Shown here: piece by piece, positions 32,709-41,939 of the stretch
Layout of the letters: the number at the start of each line of letters is the position of its first letter
Numbering within the stretch: position 1 is the first letter of the stretch
The notes under the pieces: generated by a model
Database searches by the model: none
What the model was told of the DNA's origin: nothing
What the model saw: the letters and a program-made list of their open reading frames with translations, nothing else
NCBI GenBank assembly: GCA_028693285.1
Contig: JAQUVQ010000016.1
Location: forward strand, 1-49,306
DNA from: Smithellaceae bacterium
GTDB taxonomy: Bacteria > Desulfobacterota > Syntrophia > Syntrophales > Smithellaceae
Reading direction: 5' to 3'
Length of the DNA stretch: 49,306 bases
Position numbers and translations under genes: made by a program

Positions 32709-33389
32709 TTACTCCTGTTCTTGCGCCCCTTCCCTTCGCGGCAGACGCGCGATGGTTTCCATGTAGCGGGCGGATAATTCCTCCACCGGCTCCAGACAGA
32801 GATATTTCAGATAGGATTTGACAAACCCCTTGAGGAAAATGGCCGCGGGCAGACGCTCGACGCGATCTTCTTCGATGTTTACCAGATGGTCCTGCCGGAC
32901 TTTTGTCGCCTGCGCAATCTGCGCAATCGCCACACCGAGCTCCTCGCGAATCTCCTTCAGGCCTGCTCCGCTCAGGGAACTGCGGGCCGTCAGCTCGCTG
33001 ATTCGTTCGCTTTCGCGGATTTTGCTTTTCAGGGATTCCTGGTTTGCCGGGACCGGCTGACGGTCGCGGACGCGGCTGATGTTGAATATGCCGACCGGCT
33101 TTTTGGCGTCGGGCCCGGCTTGCGCCGGCCGGTCGATTTCTCCCCGGCTTGCCAGTTCGTCGTCGTAGGCTTTCCGGGTGAGTTCATCCGCCAGGGTCCT
33201 GTAAGCTTTCTCCACCAGAGAAAGGATTTCCCGTCTTTCCGCCTCGGTGAAAAAGGAATGGCTCGCCGCCGAACCGGTCCGGTAAATCTGCAGGGCTGTG
33301 CCGTACGCCTGACGAATTTCAAACGCCGCCGCGGTCGGGCTCACGTCCAGCATTTCATAATAGTTCAACTCGGCAAAACTTTTCCGCAC
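32709..33389 (-). CDS. J-domain-like protein with RodZ-type helix-turn-helix
   Basis: 226 residues with two parts. Residues 8-80 look like a DnaJ J-domain (LNYYEMLDVSPTAAAFEIRQAY and AYRTLADELTRKAYDDEL, each part of a helical repeat), but the essential HPD tripeptide is missing; the loop reads IYRTGSAASH. Residues 140-205 form a Cro/RodZ-like HTH (GLKEIREELGVAIAQIAQAT, then LPAAIFLKGFVKSYLKYL). There is no membrane segment, unlike RodZ. It lies 40 bp after a MinD-like ATPase gene. It is probably an adaptor or DNA/protein-binding partner of that ATPase; the exact role is unknown. Confidence 0.75.
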   Translation of the reverse strand: MRKSFAELNYYEMLDVSPTAAAFEIRQAYGTALQIYRTGSAASHSFFTEAERREILSLVEKAYRTLADELTRKAYDDELASRGEIDRPAQAGPDAKKPVGIFNISRVRDRQPVPANQESLKSKIRESERISELTARSSLSGAGLKEIREELGVAIAQIAQATKVRQDHLVNIEEDRVERLPAAIFLKGFVKSYLKYLCLEPVEELSARYMETIARLPRREGAQEQE

Positions 33390-33429
33390 TCAGGCCTCCC
33401 CGACGGTTGTGCGCCAAGCCCGGCTCTTT

Positions 33430-34350
33430 CTACACGTACTGAAGCATCAATTGCCGGCCCGCCGGCTGAAAGATCTGCCGGCCCGCGGCGCGCAGCTCGC
33501 CCGCGGTCTTCGTGTAAGGGTAACGGTCCAGATAAGACACCTGCTGACAAATCGCATCGTGGACATGATCGTCGTAAGAGACATTGCCCATGAATTCGAC
33601 GTGCAGGTTCATGTGTTTTTCGATAATTCTGCAAACATGTGCTCCAAGGGCGGGATTGTCCCGCCTGTGAAGCTGGTTGATGATGAGCCTGAACCGGAAG
33701 GCGTCAAAATCCTTCTGAAGTTCCCGAAAGCGCTCCGGGTAGTCCCGCGCGATGACGTTCATCATAAACTCCGGCCGGCCCGAGGCGCCCTCGCCGAACT
33801 GCTCGATCGCCTCTTCCTCCAGCGCCTTGAATTGCGACACGCTGAAACCGTAACGGATTCGCCGGAAATAAACGGATCGGATCAGGCGGTACACATTTTC
33901 AATGGAGGTGGGCTCCGGCGTGGTAATGAAAATGCCGTTTTGGGAAATCAGAAAAAAATCGAGTGTGTTGAATGACGTTCCGGCGCCCAGATCCAGCAGA
34001 ATGCAGTCGTAATCCAGCTTCATGATGGCGCGCATTGTCTTGACCTTCTGTTCGTGGGGAAGATTGGCAATCGCGAAATGGTCCTGGGCGCCGCTGATGA
34101 GAAAGAGGTTTTCAAAAGGCGTCTCCACGACCGTGTCGTCCAGGCGTTCCGTCTTTTTCTGAAGAAAATCGGACAAACTTTTCGAAGGATAGGGAACCCC
34201 GACCAGCGTGTGCAGATTGGCCGCTCCCAGATCCAAATCGATCACCAGCGTTTTTCTGCCCAGCCCCGCCGACAACCGTCCCAGCGAACTGGTGATAAAG
34301 CTTTTGCCGGAGCCGCCTTTGCCTCCGCCAATCGGCCAAATATGCGCCAT
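33430..34350 (-). CDS. MinD/ParA-like ATPase
   Basis: 306 residues from the ATG at 34350. The deviant Walker A GGGKGGSGKS (8-17, signature Lys11) opens the protein, followed by VIDLDLGAANLHTLVG, Walker B DCILLDLGAGTS and TTPEPTSIENVY, as in the FleN/MinD group. A longer C-terminal half with YFRRIRYGFSVSQ is specific to this family. ATP-switched dimers of this type place complexes at a cell pole, on DNA or on the membrane. No flagellar or cell-division genes are nearby; the partner is likely the J-like/HTH gene. The ribosome site is weak. A TTGACA-like -35 box lies upstream. Confidence 0.82.
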   Translation of the reverse strand: MAHIWPIGGGKGGSGKSFITSSLGRLSAGLGRKTLVIDLDLGAANLHTLVGVPYPSKSLSDFLQKKTERLDDTVVETPFENLFLISGAQDHFAIANLPHEQKVKTMRAIMKLDYDCILLDLGAGTSFNTLDFFLISQNGIFITTPEPTSIENVYRLIRSVYFRRIRYGFSVSQFKALEEEAIEQFGEGASGRPEFMMNVIARDYPERFRELQKDFDAFRFRLIINQLHRRDNPALGAHVCRIIEKHMNLHVEFMGNVSYDDHVHDAICQQVSYLDRYPYTKTAGELRAAGRQIFQPAGRQLMLQYV

Positions 34351-34521
34351 AAACCATCCGCTCAATGATTTTAGTAGTTTCCTACACGAAAAACGAACAG
34401 GATTCAAGAAAAAAGTTTGATATTGTCAATGATTTTAAACAGTTTGAAATTTTTCACCCGGCGGGACCGCATGGAGCAGCCCTTCACCCGGAAAATCACA
34501 GCAGGGTCCGGGACAACTTTC

Positions 34522-34550
34522 TTGACTTATCCCACTATTGTTTTTAAGAA
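34522..34550 (+). promoter_or_regulatory. Probable sigma70 promoter of the SpoIID-like gene
   Basis: TTGACT (34522-34527), a 17-bp spacer and TAAGAA (34545-34550) lie 34 bp before the gene start, in the divergent region shared with the MinD-like gene. Confidence 0.55.
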
Positions 34551-34583
34551 GGCCTGTGACTTTTCGCGCTGTGGGATGAGGGA

Positions 34584-35906
34584 ATGATCGATCACGAACC
34601 GAACATACAGGCGGCCCTGCTGCAGCATACTTCCGAAGCCCGGCTGATCCTGGAAGGCGATTTCATTCTTCCCGACGGGCGCGTTATCAAAGGCGGATAT
34701 ATGGTCCGCGCCGACGGCGGCGAGGTTTTTCTGACCGACACAGAAGGCCGGGGGGGGATCCGCGGCAAAGACATTCTGCTTTCTCCCGCCGCGCCCGCTG
34801 AATCTTTTTTTACCGTATCCGGCATAAAGATCGGCATCGATTTTCACTGGCAGCGGGCGCAGAAACAGTCATTCCGGGGAGCGCTTTTGCTTTCGGGACA
34901 AGGCCAATCCGCCTTTCACCTCATCAATATCGTTCCGCTCGAGGAATACCTGGCCTCGGTGATTTCTTCGGAAATGGCGGCCAGCGCCCCTCTGGAGTTT
35001 CTCAAAGCACAGGCCGTCACCGCGCGAAGCTGGCTGACGGCGATGCTGGCGAAAAAAAAATCCATCCGGGCACGCCATCCAAAAACAAAAGGCGAAATCA
35101 TCGTTTGGCAGGATGTGAACGATCATCAGGGCTTCGACGTGTGCGCCGACGACCACTGTCAGCGCTATCAGGGCATCACCCGCATCGTTTCGGAAAATGT
35201 CAACCGGGCCATCGACGCCACACGCGGAATATTTCTGACCAGCGCGGGTGAAATCTGCGATGCGCGCTACTATAAATGCTGCGGCGGACGGACGGATGTT
35301 TTTGCAACCGCATGGGAGGATGCCTCTTTCCCCTATCTGACAAGCATCACGGACGGCAAGAAACAGCGCGCGCCGATCCATACGGAAAAAGACGCGGCCG
35401 AATGGCTGCGCGCAAAACCCGACGCATACTGCAACACCAACGATCCGGAAATTCTGCGGAAGATACTGCCCTCGTTTGATCTGGAGACCTTGAATTTCTA
35501 TCGCTGGCGGGTTGAATATCAGCCCGAAGAGCTGGAGGAAATTATCAGGTCGAAATCCGGCATCGACTTCGGCAGGCTGAAAAATATCGAGGCGCTGCAG
35601 CGCGGTCCGTCCGGAAGAATTTGTCGGCTGAAAATCGAAGGCTCGCTCGGCGCGGCGGTTGTCGGCAGGGAGCTGGAAATCCGCCGCTGGCTTTCGCCCA
35701 CGCATTTGCTCTCCAGCGCTTTCGTCGTCTCAGTCAAACGGGATCCGGACGGAAACGCGCTCGGCTTTCTTCTGGAGGGCGGCGGATGGGGACACGGCGT
35801 GGGCCTGTGTCAGATCGGGGCGGCGGTGATGGCGTCTCAGGGACGGAGCGCCGAAGAGATTCTGTCGCATTATTTTACCGGCGCAATGTTGAAAAAACTG
35901 TATTGA
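34584..35906 (+). CDS. SpoIID/LytB domain protein
   Basis: 440 residues. The SpoIID core is VPLEEYLASVISSEM, then FLKAQAVTARSWL near residues 117-150, and it ends in the strongly conserved GGGWGHGVGLCQIGA near residue 400. SpoIID proteins are lytic transglycosylases or amidase enhancers acting on denuded peptidoglycan. No signal peptide is evident at the chosen ATG (34584, GAGGG upstream), which is odd for a wall enzyme; an unseen upstream start or unusual export is possible. Several Cys (DVCADDHC, CCGG) are unusual. It is divergent from the MinD-like pair. Confidence 0.85.
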   Translation: MIDHEPNIQAALLQHTSEARLILEGDFILPDGRVIKGGYMVRADGGEVFLTDTEGRGGIRGKDILLSPAAPAESFFTVSGIKIGIDFHWQRAQKQSFRGALLLSGQGQSAFHLINIVPLEEYLASVISSEMAASAPLEFLKAQAVTARSWLTAMLAKKKSIRARHPKTKGEIIVWQDVNDHQGFDVCADDHCQRYQGITRIVSENVNRAIDATRGIFLTSAGEICDARYYKCCGGRTDVFATAWEDASFPYLTSITDGKKQRAPIHTEKDAAEWLRAKPDAYCNTNDPEILRKILPSFDLETLNFYRWRVEYQPEELEEIIRSKSGIDFGRLKNIEALQRGPSGRICRLKIEGSLGAAVVGRELEIRRWLSPTHLLSSAFVVSVKRDPDGNALGFLLEGGGWGHGVGLCQIGAAVMASQGRSAEEILSHYFTGAMLKKLY

Positions 35907-35959
35907 CGTCCTCAAGGATGACCTGGAAAACGGGTGCAAGAGCCAACTAAAGGAACTTC

Positions 35960-37366
35960 ATGTCTGATCCCAATCAACATGCAAACGATGGTCGCGCTTC
36001 GCAGTTAAAAGCATGCCGAGGCGGCGGGAAAGAGGCGACGCAGGCGTATGGCGCCATACGCCGAGGAGACGATGACAAAGCCAGCAAAGGCAGGCGCATG
36101 AATGCGAAGCGCAACCCCTGGCTCTGGGTACCGTCCATCTACATCGCCGAAGGCATTCCCTACATGATCGTCATGACCGTCAGCGTCGTGATGTACAAAA
36201 ATCTGGGGCTTTCCAACACCGACATCGCTCTTTACACCGGCTGGCTTTACCTGCCCTGGGTGATCAAACCGCTGTGGAGCCCCTTCGTCGATCTTTTCCG
36301 CACCAAGCGCTTCTGGATCGTCGCCATGCAGCTGGCCATCGGCGGATCATTTGCCTGCGTCGCCCTCACGCTGCCGGCATCGGATTTTGTGCGCTATACG
36401 CTCGCCATGTTCTGGATCATGGCCTTTTCTTCCGCCACGCATGACATCGCCGCCGACGGCTTTTATATGCTGGGGCTCACCACGCCCGAACAGGCCGCCT
36501 TTGTCGGCGTGCGCACTGTTTTTTACCGCGTCGCCACCATTGCGTCCAAGGGCGGCCTGGTGATTCTGGCCGGCACGCTGCAAAAATGCGGTTATCCGGC
36601 AGCTTGCGCCTGGTCGATCACATTCGTGGTCGTCGGCGCTTTTTTTCTGGCTCTCTGCCTGTATCATTTGCTGGTTCTGCCCTATCCCGAAGCCGACCAC
36701 AGCGCGCCGCTGGACAAAGGCCGGGGCGTTGTGGCTGAATATTTCCGGATCATCACCCTGTTTTTCCGCCGCAAAGATATTGTCGTCATCATCTGCTTTT
36801 TTTTGTTTTTCCGCTTTGCCGAAGCGCAACTGGTGAAGATGGTCGCGCCGTTTCTTCTGGATTCCCGCGCCGAAGGCGGCCTGGGGCTTTCCACCGCCCA
36901 GGTCGGATGGATTTACGGCACCGTGGGCGTTGTGGCGCTCATGCTGGGCGGGCTTTTGGGCGGCTATGTCATTTACCGCAACGGCCTGAAATTCTGGCTG
37001 TGGCCAATGGTGATCATCATGCATGTGCCCGATGTAATTTTCGTGTATCTGTCGCACGCGCAGCCGGATAATATCTGGCTGATCGGTTCCGCGGTAGCAG
37101 CCGAGCAATTCGGCTACGGATTCGGATTTACCGCCTATACGATGTATATGATCATGGTTTCACAGGGTGAATACAAAACCGTCTTTTACGCCATCGGCAC
37201 GGGAATCATGGCGCTGGGCATGATGCTGCCGGCCATGTCCAGCGGCTGGATTCAGGAAAAACTCGGATATATTCATTTCTACTACTGGATATTGCTCACG
37301 ACGATCCCGGGATTCATCGTCACGGCGCTGGTAAAGATCGATCCGGAGTACGGGAAGAAGGCGTAG
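35960..37366 (+). CDS. MFS transporter, AmpG-like
   Basis: 468 residues if started at 35960 (AAAGGAAC upstream). The conserved membrane protein begins only at MNAKRNPWLWVPSIYIAEG, coded from 36098, which would give 422 residues. About 12 membrane segments, with AEGIPYMIVMTVSV and HDIAADGFYML as in AmpG permeases for muropeptides or related solutes. The first 46 codons are hydrophilic and cover a 20-bp palindrome, so they may be a leader made from a repeat, not true protein. It follows the SpoIID-like gene by 53 bp; muropeptide uptake would suit that neighbour but is inference. Confidence 0.82.
   Translation: MSDPNQHANDGRASQLKACRGGGKEATQAYGAIRRGDDDKASKGRRMNAKRNPWLWVPSIYIAEGIPYMIVMTVSVVMYKNLGLSNTDIALYTGWLYLPWVIKPLWSPFVDLFRTKRFWIVAMQLAIGGSFACVALTLPASDFVRYTLAMFWIMAFSSATHDIAADGFYMLGLTTPEQAAFVGVRTVFYRVATIASKGGLVILAGTLQKCGYPAACAWSITFVVVGAFFLALCLYHLLVLPYPEADHSAPLDKGRGVVAEYFRIITLFFRRKDIVVIICFFLFFRFAEAQLVKMVAPFLLDSRAEGGLGLSTAQVGWIYGTVGVVALMLGGLLGGYVIYRNGLKFWLWPMVIIMHVPDVIFVYLSHAQPDNIWLIGSAVAAEQFGYGFGFTAYTMYMIMVSQGEYKTVFYAIGTGIMALGMMLPAMSSGWIQEKLGYIHFYYWILLTTIPGFIVTALVKIDPEYGKKA
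36043..36062. repeat. 20-bp perfect palindrome within a possible dispersed element
   Basis: The arm GGCGTATGGC is followed by its exact reverse complement. It is set between GACGCA and GAGGAGACGATGAC. I have an impression that similar GACGCAGGCGTA/TACGCCGAGGAG elements recur in deltaproteobacterial genomes, but no second copy is in this window. Confidence 0.55.
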
Positions 37367-37428
37367 GCGACGGGGTTCGGGCCGCAGCCATAAGGTTCAT
37401 GGGGGCCTGAAAACCGCAAGCCGGTGCT

Positions 37429-38193
37429 TCAGCACGTATCCGGCGAGACGACTTTTACATAGCGCCATCCCATGTAAACCGCCACCAGGACAAACATCCA
37501 GCGCAAGGGCTCCTCCGGAATAAACTGGGCGATTCCGGCGCCGGCAAAGGCGCCCAGCACAATGCCCGGCACCATGCTGAACAGCAGTTTGCCCGCCACA
37601 TTGCCCAGCTTCCAGTGCGCGAAAGCGCCGACGAATCCTGAAGGGACCATGACCAGGAGAGCGGTTCCCTGGGCAACGTGCTGTGTAAAGCCTCCCAGAA
37701 GGATCATGGCGGGAATCATGATCGTTCCGCCGCCGATCCCCATCAGACCGGAAAGAAATCCCGTAGCGCCCCCCGTCACGACCAGGGCGACATTGGAGAC
37801 GGCATCCGGCAGAACGCCGATCCAATCGGCGAGAATGGGCTTCAAAAGCAGGAGCGCGGAGCAAAAAATCAGAAACCCGCCGAAAAATTTTTTCAGCTTC
37901 CAGTCGGGCAGCCGGTCGGCCAGACGGGCGCCCGCCGCGGCCAGCAGCATGGCCGGAACCGCCAGCAGAACGGCCGCTTTCCAATTCACCTGGCCGTGCA
38001 GTCCGTAAGAGACGGCCCCGCTGATTCCCGTAAAAATCAATACCACCAGGGACGTGCCGTGCGCGCGGCACTGATCCACATGCAGTATCTCCACCAGCAG
38101 GGGAACCATGATGATTCCACCGCCGATTCCAATCAGTCCGCCGAAACAGCCGGCGGCAAGACCGATGGCAAAACTGATCCACTGCGTCCTCAT
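37429..38193 (-). CDS. TauE/SafE-family permease
   Basis: 254 residues with about eight hydrophobic segments. The family's repeated motif occurs twice: GGLIGIGGGIIMVPLLV near residue 19 and SGLMGIGGGTIMIPAMIL near 155. Members are thought to export sulfite, sulfoacetate or other organosulfur anions. The start at 38193 was chosen because GGGGGTTG lies upstream; 19 further in-frame codons have no family similarity. It is convergent with the AmpG-like gene and downstream of an MFS gene on the same strand. Confidence 0.88.
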   Translation of the reverse strand: MRTQWISFAIGLAAGCFGGLIGIGGGIIMVPLLVEILHVDQCRAHGTSLVVLIFTGISGAVSYGLHGQVNWKAAVLLAVPAMLLAAAGARLADRLPDWKLKKFFGGFLIFCSALLLLKPILADWIGVLPDAVSNVALVVTGGATGFLSGLMGIGGGTIMIPAMILLGGFTQHVAQGTALLVMVPSGFVGAFAHWKLGNVAGKLLFSMVPGIVLGAFAGAGIAQFIPEEPLRWMFVLVAVYMGWRYVKVVSPDTC

Positions 38194-38260
38194 TTTCAAC
38201 CCCCGTTCACAAAAATAAACGGCATCGCCGTTTACGATCATACGGATCACGTCCTGAAAA

Positions 38261-39637
38261 TCAAGCCTTATGTACGCGCCCGCGCGCCAGCGAAGCCAGA
38301 ATGCCGCCCACGCAGATCACCGCCAGAATTGCAAAAATGATTTTCGCGCTCGTGATCAGCAGCTCGCCGTTTTCGTAGTCAATGCCGCGGCTGCCGATGA
38401 TCCAGGCGAAAACCAGCATGGCAATGCCCATGCTCAGCATCTGCCCCACCATCCGCATGGTCGCCTGCATCGCGGACGCGATGCCGTAAAATTTGCCGTC
38501 CACCGAGCTCATGACCGCATTGACGTTGGGAGAAGAAAAAAGCGCGAAGCCGGTTCCCAGAAGCGCCAGACAAAACAGAATCGTCCAAAGCGGCGTATCC
38601 CTGGCAACGAAAATCAAACCGGCGAGGCCGACGACCGTGATTGACATTCCGATCGAGGAAATGATGCGGGGTTCATGGCGATCGGACAGCCGCCCCGCCA
38701 GCGGCGAGAAGACCGCCTGCAGCAGGGGTTCGATGACCAGCAAAAAACCGGTCTGGGAAGGCGTGAGCCCTTTGACGTGCTGCAGATAAAGACTCATCAG
38801 GAACGTGACCGCAAAGGTTGCGCTGTAGTGAATCAGGGCGGCCAGGTTGGAGAAGGCAAAAACCCGGTTGCGCAGAAACAGGCGGATATTGATGAGCGGC
38901 GAGGGCTTTTGGAGCTGACGGCGGATGAAAATAATGAAAAAGATTCCGCCCGCGGCAATCAGAACGGCGCCGCGGGAAGAGGGAAGCCGCGAAAAGCCGT
39001 ACATCAGGGCAAACAGTGCAGCCGCGTACAGGAAGGAACCGCTCAGGTCAAATGGTTCTCCCGCCGCGGCGGGCGTTTTTTCGTCCTCCATCCGCAAGGC
39101 CAGCCCCGCGGCACCTGCTCCCAGCGCGGCGTTTGCGATAAAAATGGCCTGCCATCCCAGGTGCTGGGTCAGCAGGCCGCCGATCAACGGACCGGCGGTG
39201 AGGCCGGTGTAAACGGCGGCAATGTTGATCCCCAGCATTTTGCCGCGCTCGCCCGCGGGATAGGCGGAAACCAGGAGAGCCGTGCCGGTGCTGAAGATCA
39301 TCGCGGCGCCGAATCCCTGAGCGACGCGCAACGCGATAAAAAGGCTCTCCGTTTCCGGCAAGACGGCCAGAAGCGAGGAGAGAGCAAAAATCAGCGATCC
39401 GGAAAGGAAAAATATTTTTCTCCCGTAAATATCCGCGAGCCGCCCCATCGGCAGCAGCATGATGGCCGATGCCAGAAGAAACGAAGACGCCACCCAGCTC
39501 AGGGAAATTGCATCCATGGAAAAAGCCCGGCCGATGGCGGGAAGGGCGACGTTCACGGAAGACCCCATGAAGGGCGTCGTAAACGAGCTGATCGTGGTGG
39601 CAAAAAGAACAATGGGGAGTTTTTTCGGAGTGGCCAT
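38261..39637 (-). CDS. MFS transporter, DHA2/EmrB-like
   Basis: 458 residues from the ATG at 39637; a GTG four codons earlier is possible. It has 12-14 membrane segments. The drug/proton antiporter motifs are present: GRLADIYGRK (motif A, between helices 2 and 3), LRVAQGFGAAM, and GPLIGGLL (motif C) in helix 5. It probably exports a hydrophobic compound. The gene lies 23 bp after the ThyX-like gene on the same strand. Confidence 0.87.
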   Translation of the reverse strand: MATPKKLPIVLFATTISSFTTPFMGSSVNVALPAIGRAFSMDAISLSWVASSFLLASAIMLLPMGRLADIYGRKIFFLSGSLIFALSSLLAVLPETESLFIALRVAQGFGAAMIFSTGTALLVSAYPAGERGKMLGINIAAVYTGLTAGPLIGGLLTQHLGWQAIFIANAALGAGAAGLALRMEDEKTPAAAGEPFDLSGSFLYAAALFALMYGFSRLPSSRGAVLIAAGGIFFIIFIRRQLQKPSPLINIRLFLRNRVFAFSNLAALIHYSATFAVTFLMSLYLQHVKGLTPSQTGFLLVIEPLLQAVFSPLAGRLSDRHEPRIISSIGMSITVVGLAGLIFVARDTPLWTILFCLALLGTGFALFSSPNVNAVMSSVDGKFYGIASAMQATMRMVGQMLSMGIAMLVFAWIIGSRGIDYENGELLITSAKIIFAILAVICVGGILASLARGRVHKA

Positions 39638-39660
39638 GGGTCCCGTCACAGGAAAGGGGG

Positions 39661-41133
39661 TTACTTTCCGGGAAAGGCTTTTTTATGCAGCGCGGCAAAG
39701 CCGTCCTTGCCGCAGGCCATCATCAGCGTCAGCGGCATGAGGCGGCGCGCCTGCCGAAGCATGCTTTCCGACAGATTCCGGATATCCCACTGGGCGTGCG
39801 CGTCCGCCCGCAGGCGGGACAGATGGTAAAGCTCCCGGGCGTTGAATTTCATAAGTACCCTTCTGCGGTGCGCGTTGGTCAGAAGATAAGCCGCCGCCTG
39901 CGGCGCTTTTTCCAGAATGCGATCATATCTCTTTTCCGTCTGCCGCATGAGGGCCATGAATTCCTTTTGCCGGCCGACCAGGCGCACGGAGGGCGGAACG
40001 GTCACGCCCAGCCTGGGGGCGTAGTCCTGGGCGATGATGGTCGCCATGCGGTGGCGCTTGAGCTGGGCAAAGCAGCTCGCGCTTACCGTCAGCTCGTAGC
40101 GCAGATCGACGTTTTCCAGTTCCCTTAGCGCGGCATCGTAGAGCTGCATGTTTTCAAACACGGTTTGGAACAAGCCTTTCATCTCGCGGGGGCTCAGCCG
40201 GGCGGCGCGGCGCTGGCAACGTCCGTAGCTCTGAGAGGAAGAAGCAAACAAAACCGCGGCGGCGGCCTGCCGGTCCGCGCCGGGCGTCGCGGATACGAGC
40301 CGGACATCGGTGAACTTTTCCCGGTCTGCTTTCACTTGCCGCTTCTCCAAAAGGATTCCGGCCATGGTCCGCAGCCGCGGCCGGGTCAGGCGGTCGTAAT
40401 CTGTAGCTTGGGTGTAGCGAATCAGCGACGGCGCGATTTCCCGGGTTGCGGCATAGAGTTTTTCGCTGAAAAGGCGCGCCTCCGCCAGCGGCAGGGAGGC
40501 CAGCCGGCGCAGCATCAGCTCCAGATTGCGGGCGTTGACGGTCATCCCCAGTTGCGTCTGGGTGGCAAGCGCGATGGCGTAGCGCGCATCTTCCTTGGCC
40601 CAGCCCTCCAGCAAAGAGCGGTTGGCGGGGTTTGCGGCCAGTTCCGGATTTTTCTCAAAGACATGAGGCCGGAGCCGCTCATAGAGATCATGGTAAAAAT
40701 CGTTTTGCAGCCGGATCGTTTCGACAAATTCCTCCCGCATTCCCGCCCGGACGATTTCTTCAGGCACGACGAAGTCCCGGTCAAACAATACGTACCGCTG
40801 GGATTTTTCCGTATAGGAGCAAAGGCGGAATTTTTCGATTTCTTCAACCAGCAGGCGGGAAACGCCGATCACGTCGATGTTGAAGACCGCGTGTTCGGCC
40901 ACCGAGCTGTGCCCCATCTCGAAAACGATGTTGCGGTTGGATCGGCGGGCTTTTTCGACTTCGGCCCTGGCGTCTACACGCAGTTGATCCACGGACCTGG
41001 GGCTGCGGCTGATGCGGGCGTAGGCGGCGGAAATCGTTTCCGGCGTAATGTCCTGCTTCAGCCCGCTCTTCTCGTGAAGCTCACGGATCAAATCGTAATC
41101 GACGTTGCAGCCGGCCAGGAGCACCTTCATCAT
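39661..41133 (-). CDS. ThyX-like flavoprotein with two ThyX-related halves
   Basis: 490 residues, about twice a normal FAD-dependent thymidylate synthase. The first half has GHSSVAEHAVFNIDVIGVSR, then EKFRLCSYTEKSQRYV, a clear ThyX pattern in which the RHR of RHRxxS is changed to KFR. The second half has QLKRHRMATIIAQDY, where RHR is kept but the following Ser is not. Together the halves may rebuild one active site, or the protein may have another role. Long ThyX forms are known in a few groups (from memory, chlamydiae). The first ATG overlaps the murI stop (TGATG), so translation is coupled. Confidence 0.78.
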   Translation of the reverse strand: MMKVLLAGCNVDYDLIRELHEKSGLKQDITPETISAAYARISRSPRSVDQLRVDARAEVEKARRSNRNIVFEMGHSSVAEHAVFNIDVIGVSRLLVEEIEKFRLCSYTEKSQRYVLFDRDFVVPEEIVRAGMREEFVETIRLQNDFYHDLYERLRPHVFEKNPELAANPANRSLLEGWAKEDARYAIALATQTQLGMTVNARNLELMLRRLASLPLAEARLFSEKLYAATREIAPSLIRYTQATDYDRLTRPRLRTMAGILLEKRQVKADREKFTDVRLVSATPGADRQAAAAVLFASSSQSYGRCQRRAARLSPREMKGLFQTVFENMQLYDAALRELENVDLRYELTVSASCFAQLKRHRMATIIAQDYAPRLGVTVPPSVRLVGRQKEFMALMRQTEKRYDRILEKAPQAAAYLLTNAHRRRVLMKFNARELYHLSRLRADAHAQWDIRNLSESMLRQARRLMPLTLMMACGKDGFAALHKKAFPGK

Positions 41134-41939
41134 CAAAGCCTCACCATCTCAATGCGCGGCAGCGTCCGGCCGAGAAAGCGTTCGCCGATGGTCTGAAAAC
41201 GGTACGGCACATCGCTGACGCAAAAAAGATACTCCGGCGGCCGGTTTGCCGTGCTGCCCAGATTGTTCTGCCGAATGAGGTCGGCGGCAATGTCCGCCAT
41301 GGCTTCCGCCGAATCGATCAGCCGGACCTGCCCGCCGGTAATATCCTGAAAGAGGGGCTTGAGGAGCGGATAATGTGTGCAGCCGAGGACCAGCGTGTCC
41401 ACGCGCTCGGCCATGACGGGCTTCAGGTATTCCTCGGCGACGAGCCTGGTGGCCGGATGCTCGAACCAGCCTTCCTCCACCAGCGGAACGAAGAGGGGGC
41501 ACGCCTGCGAAAAAACCTTCGCGTCCCGGTCCAAAATATGGATGGCCCTGGCGTACGCGTTCGAGTTGATCGTGGCGGGTGTGCCGATCACACCGATGGA
41601 TTTGCTGCGCGTTCGGGCGACGGCGATTTTCGCGCTGGCCTCGATCACTTCCAGCACCGGCACGGGCGAGAGATCCCGAATGGCCTGATAGGCGACCGCC
41701 GCCATGGTGTTGCAGGCGACGATCAGGAGCTTGACGTCTTGCTTCAACAGGAATTCGGCGATCTGCAGCGCGTAGCGCCGGATGGTTTCCACCGATTTGA
41801 CGCCGTAAGGCACCCGCGCCGTATCCCCGAAGTAAATAATGTTTTCAAAAGGCAGGCGTTCCATGAGGGAACGAACCACCGTCAGTCCGCCGATGCCGGA
41901 ATCAAAAACGCCGATTGCCTGATTGGCCTGAATGTTCAT
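41133..41939 (-). CDS. murI: Glutamate racemase
   Basis: 268 residues from the ATG at 41939, with AAGGGA upstream; a longer frame to 42122 lacks family similarity. It makes D-glutamate for peptidoglycan. The catalytic Cys are Cys76 in VACNTMAA and Cys187 in LGCTHYPLL, and the opening IGVFDSGIGGLTVVR and YFGDTARVPYG are typical. The stop overlaps the ThyX-like start by one base. Confidence 0.95.
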   Translation of the reverse strand: MNIQANQAIGVFDSGIGGLTVVRSLMERLPFENIIYFGDTARVPYGVKSVETIRRYALQIAEFLLKQDVKLLIVACNTMAAVAYQAIRDLSPVPVLEVIEASAKIAVARTRSKSIGVIGTPATINSNAYARAIHILDRDAKVFSQACPLFVPLVEEGWFEHPATRLVAEEYLKPVMAERVDTLVLGCTHYPLLKPLFQDITGGQVRLIDSAEAMADIAADLIRQNNLGSTANRPPEYLFCVSDVPYRFQTIGERFLGRTLPRIEMVRL

